From: Macrophomina tecta
Taxonomy: Eukaryota; Ascomycota; Dothideomycetes; Botryosphaeriales; Botryosphaeriaceae
DNA: 64,000 nt
Direction of reading: 5' to 3'
NCBI GenBank assembly: GCA_024180945.1
Contig: JAKSGN010000039.1
Span: 1-64,000 of the forward strand
The translations under genes and the position numbers were made by a program. The notes under the pieces are model-generated. The model saw only the letters and a program-made list of their open reading frames with translations, made no database searches and was not told where the DNA came from. Shown here in pieces: positions 1 to 9,871 of the stretch (position 1 is the stretch's first letter; each line of letters opens with the position of its first letter).

Positions 1-1090
1 TGAATTTGTACGCCGGGCTGTCCCAATCGTGCTGCCGCTGCGTCCGCATAAAAAACATCAACACCTGCTCCCACGACCGGGCACGGTCCTTGATCGATTC
101 CTCGTCCATATACGGCTGCAACGGCTGATATCGGGTCTGATGCTTCTCCGTCCTGATCGCCTGCATCCGCATCGACACGCCCGCCCGCTTCGCCACGCTC
201 TCCTGACTAATGCGGGCAACGTCCTCCATCGCCTGCCACACGGCCGTCTCGATCGGCTCGTTCGGATCGTCTTTTTCCTTATCGGCGGGCTTCCATCGTC
301 TGTTCTTCTTTTCGTCCTCCTCGCCGCCCGGCTTGACGATGCACCGCGACAAATCCTCGCGGTTCTTGCCGGCCAAATACTTCTGCCACTGCGTCCGCTC
401 CAACCACGGGTTCGCCTGATCCCTCTCGGCGTCCTGAACGACGGCGGCTGCCTCCTTCTCGGCCTGCTCGAACCGGGCCTGCATCTGCTGCCACGCCCGC
501 GTCCACGTGTCCCTGCTACTATCGTTGCTGCCGCCGTTGCCGTCTTCGCGCGTTCCATTCTCTTCCTCTGCCGGTTGCTGCACCTCGAAATACTGCGATC
601 CGTGCCGGCTCGTGAAAAATCGCTGACAATGCACCCGCCTCACTGCTTCCTGAAACCGCCTCTCGACCCGCTCGCCCTTGCTCTTGCCCGACCCGCCCTT
701 TCGGCTGCCGGCCGACCACTGATGCTCGATGCGCCAATGCTTCTTCATCGTCATTCTGTCCCGGCAAATATACCGGCACCCGTCGGGCTGTAACTCGCAC
801 ATTAACCCGTCCTGATGCAACGGCAACTCCGGGATCGGCCTGTCGATGCCTGCGGGCGCCTGAAATTCTCCGGGGGACCTGATTAATCCGGCAAACGCCA
901 CGACCTCCTCCGCGATCGCCTCTGCGTTCTTTCCGCTGATGCCGTGATGTCTGCCCTGCAAATGCCCTGCCACCTGATCCGGCCACACCGCGTGCCGGCA
1001 CTCCTTGCACACGACGACTCCAAATTCTCCTAACCCTAAATGATGAAAATACTCCGCTGTTTCGGCCATGTTGACTTGCGCTTGCTGCAT
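1..1090 (-). pseudogene. TLH copy 1, N-terminal zinc-finger part, runs off window
   Basis: Open from an ATG at 1088-1090 to the window edge (about 363 codons). The start MQQAQVNMAE is followed by two Cys/His fingers: one around CKECRHAVW...HLQGRHH, a second from MCELQPDGC to KKHWRIEH. This resembles the N-terminal region of subtelomeric RecQ-like proteins annotated DUF3505/OrsD-like. An acidic, Glu-rich helical stretch follows. It is almost identical to the copy at 5996-7088. The window begins exactly where that copy is broken (just after GGG), so this copy may be truncated too, but the flanking base is not visible. Confidence 0.7.
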
Positions 1091-1137
1091 GCTCGTTATT
1101 TCGCTGCTATCTGCTTATTCTTTCGCTGCGTTGATGC

Positions 1138-1488
1138 GGGAAACCACCCTTTGCTATCGAACTAACTACTTTAACCCTTGCTCTTAACTCTCTGACTCGG
1201 CGCCTGCTGCACGTTCGCGCGCTGCGTGCCTACCCGGCGAATGCGCGCTCTTTAACCACTACCGCGCTCGGGCCGCTCTTACCCCATCAACCTTACCCTA
1301 ACTTACCCCAACTGCCAAATTACGCTCGAACACGCGATCGGGCGGGCATGTCATACGCAAAAATTCTTATCGCCTAACCGCGCTCTGCAACATATCTTAA
1401 TTTAACGCGAATCCGACATCTTTTTTCTGAATCGACCGTACTCAATCGACCGTACTCGTAACCCTAACCCTAAACCTTAATTTTGTAT
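1138..1488. repeat. TLH upstream block, copy A
   Basis: A 351-bp non-coding block between the TLH start codon and the 47-bp satellite. It begins GGGAAACCACCC and ends in two direct repeats of an AATCGACCGTACTC half-site, short telomeric repeats and TTTTGTAT. Because the gene reads leftwards, this is its 5' flank and probably contains its promoter. Further copies lie at 5551-5901, 7136-7486, 7724-8067, 8350-8700, 8889-9238 and 9380-9730. Confidence 0.9.
1459..1476. repeat. Interstitial telomeric repeat
   Basis: TAACCCTAACCCTAAACC, about two and a half CCCTAA units, 30 bp left of the first satellite unit. The same tract recurs at 5872, 7457 (with one A-to-G change), 8038, 8671, 9209 and 9701, always at the right-hand edge of a copy. 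The orientation matches a left chromosome end. Confidence 0.9.
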
Positions 1489-1535
1489 GGGACCTGAATC
1501 GACCCTTATAACGGTCGATTCACTCCTTTCGGTTT
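1489..1535. repeat. 47-bp satellite, single unit
   Basis: One unit with the palindromic core TGAATCGACC-CTTATAAC-GGTCGATTCA. It is joined at 1536 directly to the helicase coding sequence, which reads on in frame through the unit and stops at about 1477. Confidence 0.95.
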
Positions 1536-4500
1536 GGTCCATCATGCTACGCGGCTCGCCCGCGTGCACGATCAACCTGATGCCCGGTATATCGATCCCC
1601 ATCCCCAACGCGCTCGTCGCCACTACCACCCGTTCTCTACCCACTCGGAAATCCTCCAACACCTCGTCCTTTCGCCGCTCGCTCATGTCTGCCCGGAATT
1701 CCTCGCACGCGAACCGGCCTGCTTTCGCCAACCGCTCCACCTCCCCCCGCGTCTTGCAATAAACTACTACTTTCCCCTCCGCCGACGCCCTCCACTCCCG
1801 ATCCACTAACTCCGCTACCAAATCCTCCTGCTCCTTCCTACTACTCTCCTTCCTGCCAACCACCCGATACCGCACGTTCTTCCGCACCGTCGACCCCCTA
1901 AACATCTTTACCTCGTCCGCCCTCCATCCCATCCTTTTATACAACCTGCTCTCCTCCGCCGCCGGCAATGTCGCCGTTAATAATATCATCTGCGTCTCTA
2001 CTCCCGCCAACTTGCCCAACTGCTGCAAATGCTTCCGAAAATCCACCCTATCGTTCAACACGACGTGACATTCGTCCACCACGATACGGTCCAACTGCCT
2101 CGTCCGCCTGATGCGCTTTAAAAACGTCCCGAACTCCTCGCCCACCGCCGCCTCCGGCGTCACCAACACGATCGACTCCGCATCCGCCTGCCGCCTGCCG
2201 CCCCATACCGCGCACCGCACCCCCGCCTCATCGCACCGCCGCTTCATATCCTTCCGCAACGACTTCAACGGCACCACTACTACTGTCGTGCCACCGGGTT
2301 CTGCCCACGCCGGCAATGTGAATAACACGCTCTTGCCCGCCCCCGTCGGCATCACTGCCACCACGGGGCTGTGCCCTGCCTTGATCGCATCCAATGCCGG
2401 CTCCTGCACGCTGCGGAAAACCGCCTCCTTACCCACCAACTGCCGCAACTGTTCCTCGGCATTCATCTTGTTTAACCGGATCCAACGATCCAACCGCTCC
2501 TCTTCCGCCTCCTCCTCGAACGGGCACCGCTTGCGCTTTTTGCTCGTCGCCTTGCTATCCGCCGCCTCGTTCCGCTCGTCTGCCTGACCCGTCGGTTCGA
2601 ATCCTAAAAATCGGTGCCAATCGACGCTGCACGCCCGGAACTGCTGCCTTCGTTCTGCCACCCACCCCAACTGCTCCATGATTCCCCTCGCATATACGAT
2701 TCCCGCCACGTGCGACGTGTGCCCTGCCTGCGCGTCCGCGATCGCCGCCGCCATGCCGTCCTCATCCTGCCGCTGCTCGCTATCGTCTCCCTCTCCATCG
2801 TCCTGCCTGAACGCCGTCGGCCCGCGGATCCACTGCCTGCTGATTGCTATCGCGATATCACGATACGCCCGCACCGTGACTTCATGCCCTAACCCCGCTG
2901 CTGTCTCCCGCTTAATCGCCTGTCTCATCCGCTCCGTCGTCCACTTCTTGCCCCCGGGCTCGGCTGCCCATAAATGCGCGGACAACGGCGGCGACTGCTC
3001 CTGCTCCTGCTGCTGTTGCTCCTGCTGCTGCTCCTGCTGTTGCTCCTGCTGTTGCTCCTGCTGCTGCCCCTGCCGCTGCCCCTGCTGCTGCTTGCCTCGT
3101 ATCAACACCTCAATTCTCTGCTGAAACGGCAAAACCAACCACAAATACCACACCAACAACTCGCCCACCTCGCGCGGTAAATACCGGTGAATGATCTTGA
3201 CATCTCCCTGCAACGCGTACCCCTTGTGATACCGCGTAACAAACACGACCATCCCGTCTTCGATGAAAATATGCCGGTGCCCCGCCTCCGCCGTGTTGCT
3301 GTGCCTGATACTTAATATCTCCGGCCCTCTCGCCGGCTGCCCGCCCGTTATGTGCATCAACACCAATAACTTTTCCTTAAACGCCGCAACCCGGCTCATC
3401 CAATCCGATACCGCCTCGCGGCTCAACCCCGACGCCGTCCCCTGCCGGGTGAACCGCTTTCTGACCGCGCCGTTCTGCATAATCTGCTCGAACAACCACG
3501 ACCTCCCGTCCACGGGGAATCTGTTGCGCTGATCCTGCAAAAAATTCCACCCTCGACGGCCGTTTGTCGGGTCGTCATGCATCGAATGCCACGGCACCGC
3601 GGGCACCTCCCGCCGGCTTTTGCAAAACAACAAATCCTCGACCAACACCTGCGCCGTCGTCTGCGCCAAACCGTGTACCATCCCGCGGAACTGCGCCATG
3701 CTGAACGATATGTTCTTGTACTCCAACACATCTCTATCCCTCCACCCGACGTGCCCTTTCGCCGTTGTGTTGAAATGAATCTTCATACCATACGCCCGCA
3801 AATCCAAAAACCACTGCATCGGGCTGTCGCTGCCGCGGACCATGAAATCGTCCATCATCTTGTTCACCCACTGCAACCCGCTCCTGCCGGGGCGCCTGCT
3901 GCTCTCGCCGCTTCTACTGCTTCCCCGCTTTCGTATCCACTATCTTCGAAATCACACGGCCTCGCGCTCGCGCTAAAATGCTCGTTCTCCTCCGCCGGCG
4001 TTGCTACCTCGAATGCCTTCTGAATGACCATGAAATGCGCCACCTTGATCAACGCCGATAAAATCGACCCGTATGTCTCCGGGCCTCTCCAACTGTTGTC
4101 CGTCGGGTCGACTCCTACCACGGCGGCGGCGCATACCAACGCACTCTCGTACTCGCGCTCGACGAATCGTTGATTCAACAACTCGATGCAAAAATCTAAA
4201 CATGCCCGTTGAATCGGGGTTAATTTTTGCCACTTCTCTTCGTCCTTCTCGTTTGTCTCGCTTTCTTCCTCGTCGCCTTCCCCTTCTCCCTCCTCTTCTG
4301 CTTCCTCGTTATCTTCGTTTTCTTTGTTACTTTCTTCCCCATCTTCGCCTCCTTCTACCTCCCGCTCTGCCTCTTCGACCAATCTGACGAATGCTTCGAA
4401 CTGACTGCGGGTGAATTTGTACGCCGGGCTGTCCCAATCGTGCTGCCGCTGCGTCCGCATAAAAAACATCAACACCTGCTCCCACGACCGGGCACGGTCC

Positions 4501-5503
4501 TTGATCGATTCCTCGTCCATATACGGCTGCAACGGCTGATATCGGGTCTGATGCTTCTCCGTCCTGATCGCCTGCATCCGCATCGACACGCCCGCCCGCT
4601 TCGCCACGCTCTCCTGACTAATGCGGGCAACGTCCTCCATCGCCTGCCACACGGCCGTCTCGATCGGCTCGTTCGGATCGTCTTTTTCCTTATCGGCGGG
4701 CTTCCATCGTCTGTTCTTCTTTTCGTCCTCCTCGCCGCCCGGCTTGACGATGCACCGCGACAAATCCTCGCGGTTCTTGCCGGCCAAATACTTCTGCCAC
4801 TGCGTCCGCTCCAACCACGGGTTCGCCTGATCCCTCTCGGCGTCCTGAACGACGGCGGCTGCCTCCTTCTCGGCCTGCTCGAACCGGGCCTGCATCTGCT
4901 GCCACGCCCGCGTCCACGTGTCCCTGCTACTATCGTTGCTGCCGCCGTTGCCGTCTTCGCGCGTTCCATTCTCTTCCTCTGCCGGTTGCTGCACCTCGAA
5001 ATACTGCGATCCGTGCCGGCTCGTGAAAAATCGCTGACAATGCACCCGCCTCACTGCTTCCTGAAACCGCCTCTCGACCCGCTTCGCCCTTGCTTCGTCT
5101 TCGACCCGCCCTTTCGGCTGCCGGCCGACCACTGATGCTCGATGCGCCAATGCTTCTTCATCGTCATTCTGTCCCGGCAAATATACCGGCACCCGTCGGG
5201 CTGTAACTCGCACATTAACCCGTCCTGATGCAACGGCAACGCCGGGATCGGCCTGTCGATGCCTGCGGGCGCCTGAAATTCTCCGGGGGACCTGATTAAT
5301 CCGGCAAACGCCACGACCTCCTCCGCGATCGCCTCTGCGTTCTTTCCGCTGATGCCGTGATGTCTGCCCTGCAAATGCCCTGCCACCTGATCCGGCCACA
5401 CCGCGTGCCGGCACTCCTTGCACACGACGACTCCAAATTCTCCTAACCCTAAATGATGAAAATACTCCGCTGTTTCGGCCATGTTGACTTGCGCTTGCTG
5501 CAT
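1536..5503 (-). pseudogene. TLH copy 2: zinc finger, recombinase-like core, RecQ-like helicase (broken)
   Basis: The longest TLH copy, apparently one former gene of about 1,300 codons. It starts at 5503 (MQQAQVNMAE) with two zinc fingers. Compared with copies 1 and 3 it has a 2-nt gain near 5078-5102 that shifts the frame, and a second 1-nt shift near 3880 separates it from the helicase frame (799 codons from 3876). Numbering from that Met: recombinase-like core about 160-400, poly-Gln/Glu 263-294, KKRKR 446-450, Walker A TGAGKS 511-516, DECH 601-604, TATLP 634-638, motif IV 703-710, motif V 753-773. It ends after EPRSMMD, before the motif VI arginine finger, where satellite DNA joins in. A RecQ-like 3'-5' helicase is expected of the family; this copy should be inactive. 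Confidence 0.85.
2995..3093 (-). repeat. Poly-Gln/Glu trinucleotide tract in the helicase frame
   Basis: CTG/CTC-rich on the + strand, giving about 30 residues of Q with interspersed E, R and G on the minus strand. It sits between the lysine-bearing hairpin and the RxxR segment of the recombinase-like region, so it looks like a low-complexity insertion or linker. Such tracts expand and contract by slippage, so its length probably varies between copies. Confidence 0.85.
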
Positions 5504-5550
5504 GCTCGTTATTTCGCTGCTATCTGCTTATTCTTTCGCTGCGTTGATGC

Positions 5551-5901
5551 AGGAAACCACCCTTTGCTATCGAACTAACTACTTTAACCCTTGCTCTTAA
5601 CTCTCTGACTCGGCGCCTGCTGCACGTTCGCGCGCTGCGTGCCTACCCGGCGAATGCGCGCTCTTTAACCACTACCGCGCTCGGGCCGCTCTTACCCCAT
5701 CAACCTTACCCTAACTTACCCCAACTGCCAAATTACGCTCGAACACGCGATCGGGCGGGCATGTCATACGCAAAAATTCTTATCGCCTAACCGCGCTCTG
5801 CAACATATCTTAATTTAACGCGAATCCGACATCTTTTTTCTGAATCGACCGTACTCAATCGACCGTACTCGTAACCCTAACCCTAAACCTTAATTTTGTA
5901 T
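5551..5901. repeat. TLH upstream block, copy B
   Basis: Full-length 351-bp block belonging to TLH copy 2. It differs from copy A by a G-to-A at its first base (AGG instead of GGG). It ends in the half-site pair, telomeric repeats and TTTTGTAT. Confidence 0.9.
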
Positions 5902-5995
5902 GGGACCTGAATCGACCCTTATAACGGTCGATTCACTCCTTTCGGTTTGGGACCTGAATCGACCCTTATAACGGTCGATTCACTCCTTTCGGTTT
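5902..5995. repeat. 47-bp satellite, two units
   Basis: Two perfect tandem units. At 5996 the second unit joins TLH copy 3 through a shared GGG. The intact sequence in copy 2 (4408-4412) also has GGG directly before the joined bases, so the junction has 3-nt microhomology. Confidence 0.95.
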
Positions 5996-7088
5996 GGGTG
6001 AATTTGTACGCCGGGCTGTCCCAATCGTGCTGCCGCTGCGTCCGCATAAAAAACATCAACACCTGCTCCCACGACCGGGCACGGTCCTTGATCGATTCCT
6101 CGTCCATATACGGCTGCAACGGCTGATATCGGGTCTGATGCTTCTCCGTCCTGATCGCCTGCATCCGCATCGACACGCCCGCCCGCTTCGCCACGCTCTC
6201 CTGACTAATGCGGGCAACGTCCTCCATCGCCTGCCACACGGCCGTCTCGATCGGCTCGTTCGGATCGTCTTTTTCCTTATCGGCGGGCTTCCATCGTCTG
6301 TTCTTCTTTTCGTCCTCCTCGCCGCCCGGCTTGACGATGCACCGCGACAAATCCTCGCGGTTCTTGCCGGCCAAATACTTCTGCCACTGCGTCCGCTCCA
6401 ACCACGGGTTCGCCTGATCCCTCCCGGCGTCCTGAACGACGGCGGCTGCCTCCTTCTCGGCCTGCTCGAACCGGGCCTGCATCTGCTGCCACGCCCGCGT
6501 CCACGTGTCCCTGCTACTATCGTTGCTGCCGCCGTTGCCGTCTTCGCGCGTTCCATTCTCTTCCTCTGCCGGTTGCTGCACCTCGAAATACTGCGATCCG
6601 TGCCGGCTCGTGAAAAATCGCTGACAATGCACCCGCCTCACTGCTTCCTGAAACCGCCTCTCGACCCGCTCGCCCTTGCTCTTGCCCGACCCGCCCTTTC
6701 GGCTGCCGGCCGACCACTGATGCTCGATGCGCCAATGCTTCTTCATCGTCATTCTGTCCCGGCAAATATACCGGCACCCGTCGGGCTGTAACTCGCACAT
6801 TAACCCGTCCTGATGCAACGGCAACTCCGGGATCGGCCTGTCGATGCCTGCGGGCGCCTGAAATTCTCCGGGGGACCTGATTAATCCGGCAAACGCCACG
6901 ACCTCCTCCGCGATCGCCTCTGCGTTCTTTCCGCTGATGCCGTGATGTCTGCCCTGCAAATGCCCTGCCACCTGATCCGGCCACACCGCGTGCCGGCACT
7001 CCTTGCACACGACGACTCCAAATTCTCCTAACCCTAAATGATGAAAATACTCCGCTGTTTCGGCCATGTTGACTTGCGCTTGCTGCAT
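5996..7088 (-). pseudogene. TLH copy 3, zinc-finger part only, truncated
   Basis: An uninterrupted frame from ATG at 7088 encodes the zinc-finger N-terminus and Glu-rich helical region (about 364 native residues) without the frameshift of copy 2. At 5996 it is cut after AYKFT and reads through satellite DNA to a stop near 5919, giving 389 residues. The recombinase-like and helicase regions are missing. It could still give a stand-alone zinc-finger protein if transcribed; nothing shows that it is. Confidence 0.8.
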
Positions 7089-7135
7089 GCTCGTTATTTC
7101 GCTGCTATCTGCTTATTCTTTCGCTGCGTTGATGC

Positions 7136-7486
7136 GGGAAACCACCCTTTGCTATCGAACTAACTACTTTAACCCTTGCTCTTAACTCTCTGACTCGGCG
7201 CCTGCTGCACGTTCGCGCGCTACGTGCCTACCCGGCGAATGCGCGCTCTTTAACCACTACCGCGCTCGGGCCGCTCTTACCCCATCAACCTTACCCTAAC
7301 TTACCCCAACTGCCAAATTACGCTCGAACACGCGATCGGGCGGGCATGTCATACGCAAAAATTCTTATCGCCTAACCGCGCTCTGCAACATATCTTAATT
7401 TAACGCGAATCCGACATCTTTTTTCTGAATCGACCGTACTCAATCGACCGTACTCGTAACCCTAGCCCTAAACCTTAATTTTGTAT
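7136..7486. repeat. TLH upstream block, copy C
   Basis: Full-length block 5' of TLH copy 3. Its telomeric tract has one substitution (CCCTAGCCC). Confidence 0.9.
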
Positions 7487-7722
7487 GGGACCTGAATCGA
7501 CCCTTATAACGGTCGATTCACTCCTTTCGGTTTGGGACCTGAATCGACCCTTATAACGGTCGATTCACTCCTTTCGGTTTGGGACCTGAATCGACCCTTA
7601 TAAATGGTCGATTCACTCTTTCGGTTTGGGAATCTGAACGACCCTTATAACGGTGGTTCATTCAAATTCTTTCGGTTTGGGACCCCAACGACCCCCATAA
7701 CGGTCGATTCACTCTTCGGTTT
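7487..7722. repeat. 47-bp satellite, five units, two decayed
   Basis: Two perfect units, one near-perfect unit with an extra base in the spacer, and two clearly degenerate units (substitutions and small indels between 7628 and 7722). Most arrays further right are nearly perfect, so this is an older array. Confidence 0.9.
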
Positions 7723-7723
7723 G

Positions 7724-8067
7724 GGGAAACCACCCTTTTGCTATCGAACTAACTAATTTAACCCTTGCTCTTAACTCTGACTCCGGCGCCTGCTGCACGT
7801 CTCGCGCACGTGCCTACCTGGCGAATGCGCGCTCTTTAACTACTACCGCGCTCGGGCCCGCTCTACCCCATCAACCTTACCCCACCACCCAACTGCCACC
7901 ACGCTCGAACACGCGATCGGGCGGGCATGTCATACGCAAAAATTCTTATCGCCTAACCGCGCTCTGCAACATATCTTAATTTAACGCGAATCCGACATCT
8001 TTTTTCTGAATCGACCGTACTCAATCGACCGTACTCGTAACCCTAACCCTAAACCTTAATTTTGTAT
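7724..8067. repeat. TLH upstream block, truncated copy D
   Basis: Starts at the GGG(G)AAACC point with no TLH coding DNA to its left. Its left half is diverged from the other blocks (for example CCACCACGCTCG for the AAATTACGCTCG region); its right 150 bp is nearly identical to them. Confidence 0.85.
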
Positions 8068-8349
8068 GGGACCTGAATCGACCCTTATAACGGTCGATTC
8101 ACTCCTTTCGGTTTGGGACCTGAATCGACCCTTATAACGGTCGATTCACTTCTTTCGGTTTGGGACCTGAATCGACCCTTATAACGGTCGATTCACTTCT
8201 TTCGGTTTGGGATCGAATTCCTTATAACGGTCGATTCACTCCTTTCGGTTTGGGGACCTGGAATCGACCCTTATAACTGCCGATCTACCTCTTTCGTTTG
8301 GTGGGACTTGAATCGACCCTTATAACGGTCGATTCACTCTTCTGGTTTG
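8068..8349. repeat. 47-bp satellite, six units, mixed quality
   Basis: Three good units, then a unit lacking part of its left arm (8209-8251), then two diverged units. Two units carry CACTTCT in place of CACTCCT. Confidence 0.9.
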
Positions 8350-8700
8350 GTAGAAACCACCCTTGTTATCGAACTAACTACTTTAACCCTTGCTCTTAAC
8401 TCTCTGACTCGGCGCCTGCTGCACGTTCGCGCGCTGCGTGCCTACCCGGCGAATGCGCGCTCTTTAACCACTACCGCGCTCGGGCCGCTCTTACCCCATC
8501 AACCTTACCCTAACTTACCCCAACTGCCAAATTACGCTCGAACACGCGATCGGGCGGGCATGTCATACGCAAAAATTCTTATCGCCTAACCGCGCTCTGC
8601 AACATATCTTAATTTAACGTGAATCCGACATCTTTTTTCTGAATCGACCGTACTCAATCGACCGTACTCGTAACCCTAACCCTAAACCTTAATTTTGTAT
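8350..8700. repeat. TLH upstream block, truncated copy E
   Basis: Begins TAGAAACCACCC directly after a diverged satellite unit. There is no TLH coding sequence to the left. The rest matches copy A closely and ends in the telomeric tract and TTTTGTAT. Confidence 0.85.
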
Positions 8701-8888
8701 GGGACCTGAATCGACCCTTATAACGGTCGATTCACTCCTTTCGGTTTGGGACCTGAATCGACCCTTATAACGGTCGATTCACTCCTTTCGGTTTGGGACC
8801 TGAATCGACCCTTATAACGGTCGATTCACTCCTTTCGGTTTGGGACCTGAATCGACCCTTATAACGGTCGATTCACTCCTTTCGGTTT
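8701..8888. repeat. 47-bp satellite, four perfect units
   Basis: Exactly 4 x 47 bp with no visible substitution. Confidence 0.95.
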
Positions 8889-9238
8889 GGGAAACCACCC
8901 TTTGCTATCGAACTAACTACTTTAACCCTTGCTCTTAACTCTCTGACTCGGCGCCTGCTGCACGTTCGCGCGCTGCGTGCCTACCCGGCGAATGCGCGCT
9001 CTTTAACCACTACCGCGCTCGGGCCGCTCTACCCCATCAACCTTACCCTAACTTACCCCAACTGCCAAATTACGCTCGAACACGCGATCGGGCGGGCATG
9101 TCATACGCAAAAATTCTTATCGCCTAACCGCGCTCTGCAACATATCTTAATTTAACGCGAATCCGACATCTTTTTTCTGAATCGACCGTACTCAATCGAC
9201 CGTACTCGTAACCCTAACCCTAAACCTTAATTTTGTAT
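8889..9238. repeat. TLH upstream block, truncated copy F
   Basis: A 350-bp block starting at GGGAAACCACCC. Together with the three satellite units to its right it forms a ~491-bp unit repeated at 9380-9871, which points to a recent tandem duplication. It lacks one T found in copy G near 9026. Confidence 0.9.
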
Positions 9239-9379
9239 GGGACCTGAATCGACCCTTATAACGGTCGATTCACTCCTTTCGGTTTGGGACCTGAATCGAC
9301 CCTTATAACGGTCGATTCACTCCTTTCGGTTTGGGACCTGAATCGACCCTTATAACGGTCGATTCACTCCTTTCGGTTT
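9239..9379. repeat. 47-bp satellite, three perfect units
   Basis: Exactly 3 x 47 bp, no visible substitution. Confidence 0.95.
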
Positions 9380-9730
9380 GGGAAACCACCCTTTGCTATC
9401 GAACTAACTACTTTAACCCTTGCTCTTAACTCTCTGACTCGGCGCCTGCTGCACGTTCGCGCGCTGCGTGCCTACCCGGCGAATGCGCGCTCTTTAACCA
9501 CTACCGCGCTCGGGCCGCTCTTACCCCATCAACCTTACCCTAACTTACCCCAACTGCCAAATTACGCTCGAACACGCGATCGGGCGGGCATGTCATACGC
9601 AAAAATTCTTATCGCCTAACCGCGCTCTGCAACATATCTTAATTTAACGCGAATCCGACATCTTTTTTCTGAATCGACCGTACTCAATCGACCGTACTCG
9701 TAACCCTAACCCTAAACCTTAATTTTGTAT
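9380..9730. repeat. TLH upstream block, truncated copy G
   Basis: A 351-bp block with the same left breakpoint as copy F. It is the block nearest to unique chromosomal DNA. Confidence 0.9.
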
Positions 9731-9871
9731 GGGACCTGAATCGACCCTTATAACGGTCGATTCACTCCTTTCGGTTTGGGACCTGAATCGACCCTTATAA
9801 CGGTCGATTCACTCCTTTCGGTTTGGGACCTGAATCGACCCTTATAACGGTCGATTCACTCCTTTCGGTTT
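9731..9871. repeat. 47-bp satellite, three units, innermost array
   Basis: Three perfect units. Each has arms TGAATCGACC and GGTCGATTCA around CTTATAAC, whose TTATAA is itself palindromic, then CTCCTTTCGGTTT. At 9872 the array is joined through GGG to the coding sequence of a host gene. Confidence 0.95.

Larger units (their letters stand above)
1..9871. other. Subtelomeric TLH/47-bp satellite complex
   Basis: A nested repeat region. Copies of one element (minus-strand telomere-linked-helicase gene plus a ~350-bp upstream block ending in telomeric repeats) alternate with tandem 47-bp units. Right edges of copies are constant; left edges differ, at position 1, 1536, 5996, ~7724, ~8350, 8889 and 9380. 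The CCCTAA orientation on the + strand puts the telomere to the left. No gene in the complex looks complete. Unique chromosomal DNA starts at 9872. Confidence 0.9.

Noticed and set aside
29..793. Long plus-strand frames through the TLH copies (also 4227-5135 and 5994-6791)
   Set aside because: They are antisense to the conserved zinc-finger/Glu-rich coding sequence, are Leu/Arg/Pro-rich, start at GTG and simply recur with each repeat copy.
8347..8589. 80-codon plus-strand frame in the upstream block
   Set aside because: It lies in the non-coding 5' flank of the TLH gene, opens at a GTG made by a diverged satellite junction and has no family resemblance.
1489..9871. CRISPR-like regular spacing of short repeats
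   Set aside because: The 47-bp units are head-to-tail without unique spacers and lie in a eukaryotic subtelomere; they are a satellite.
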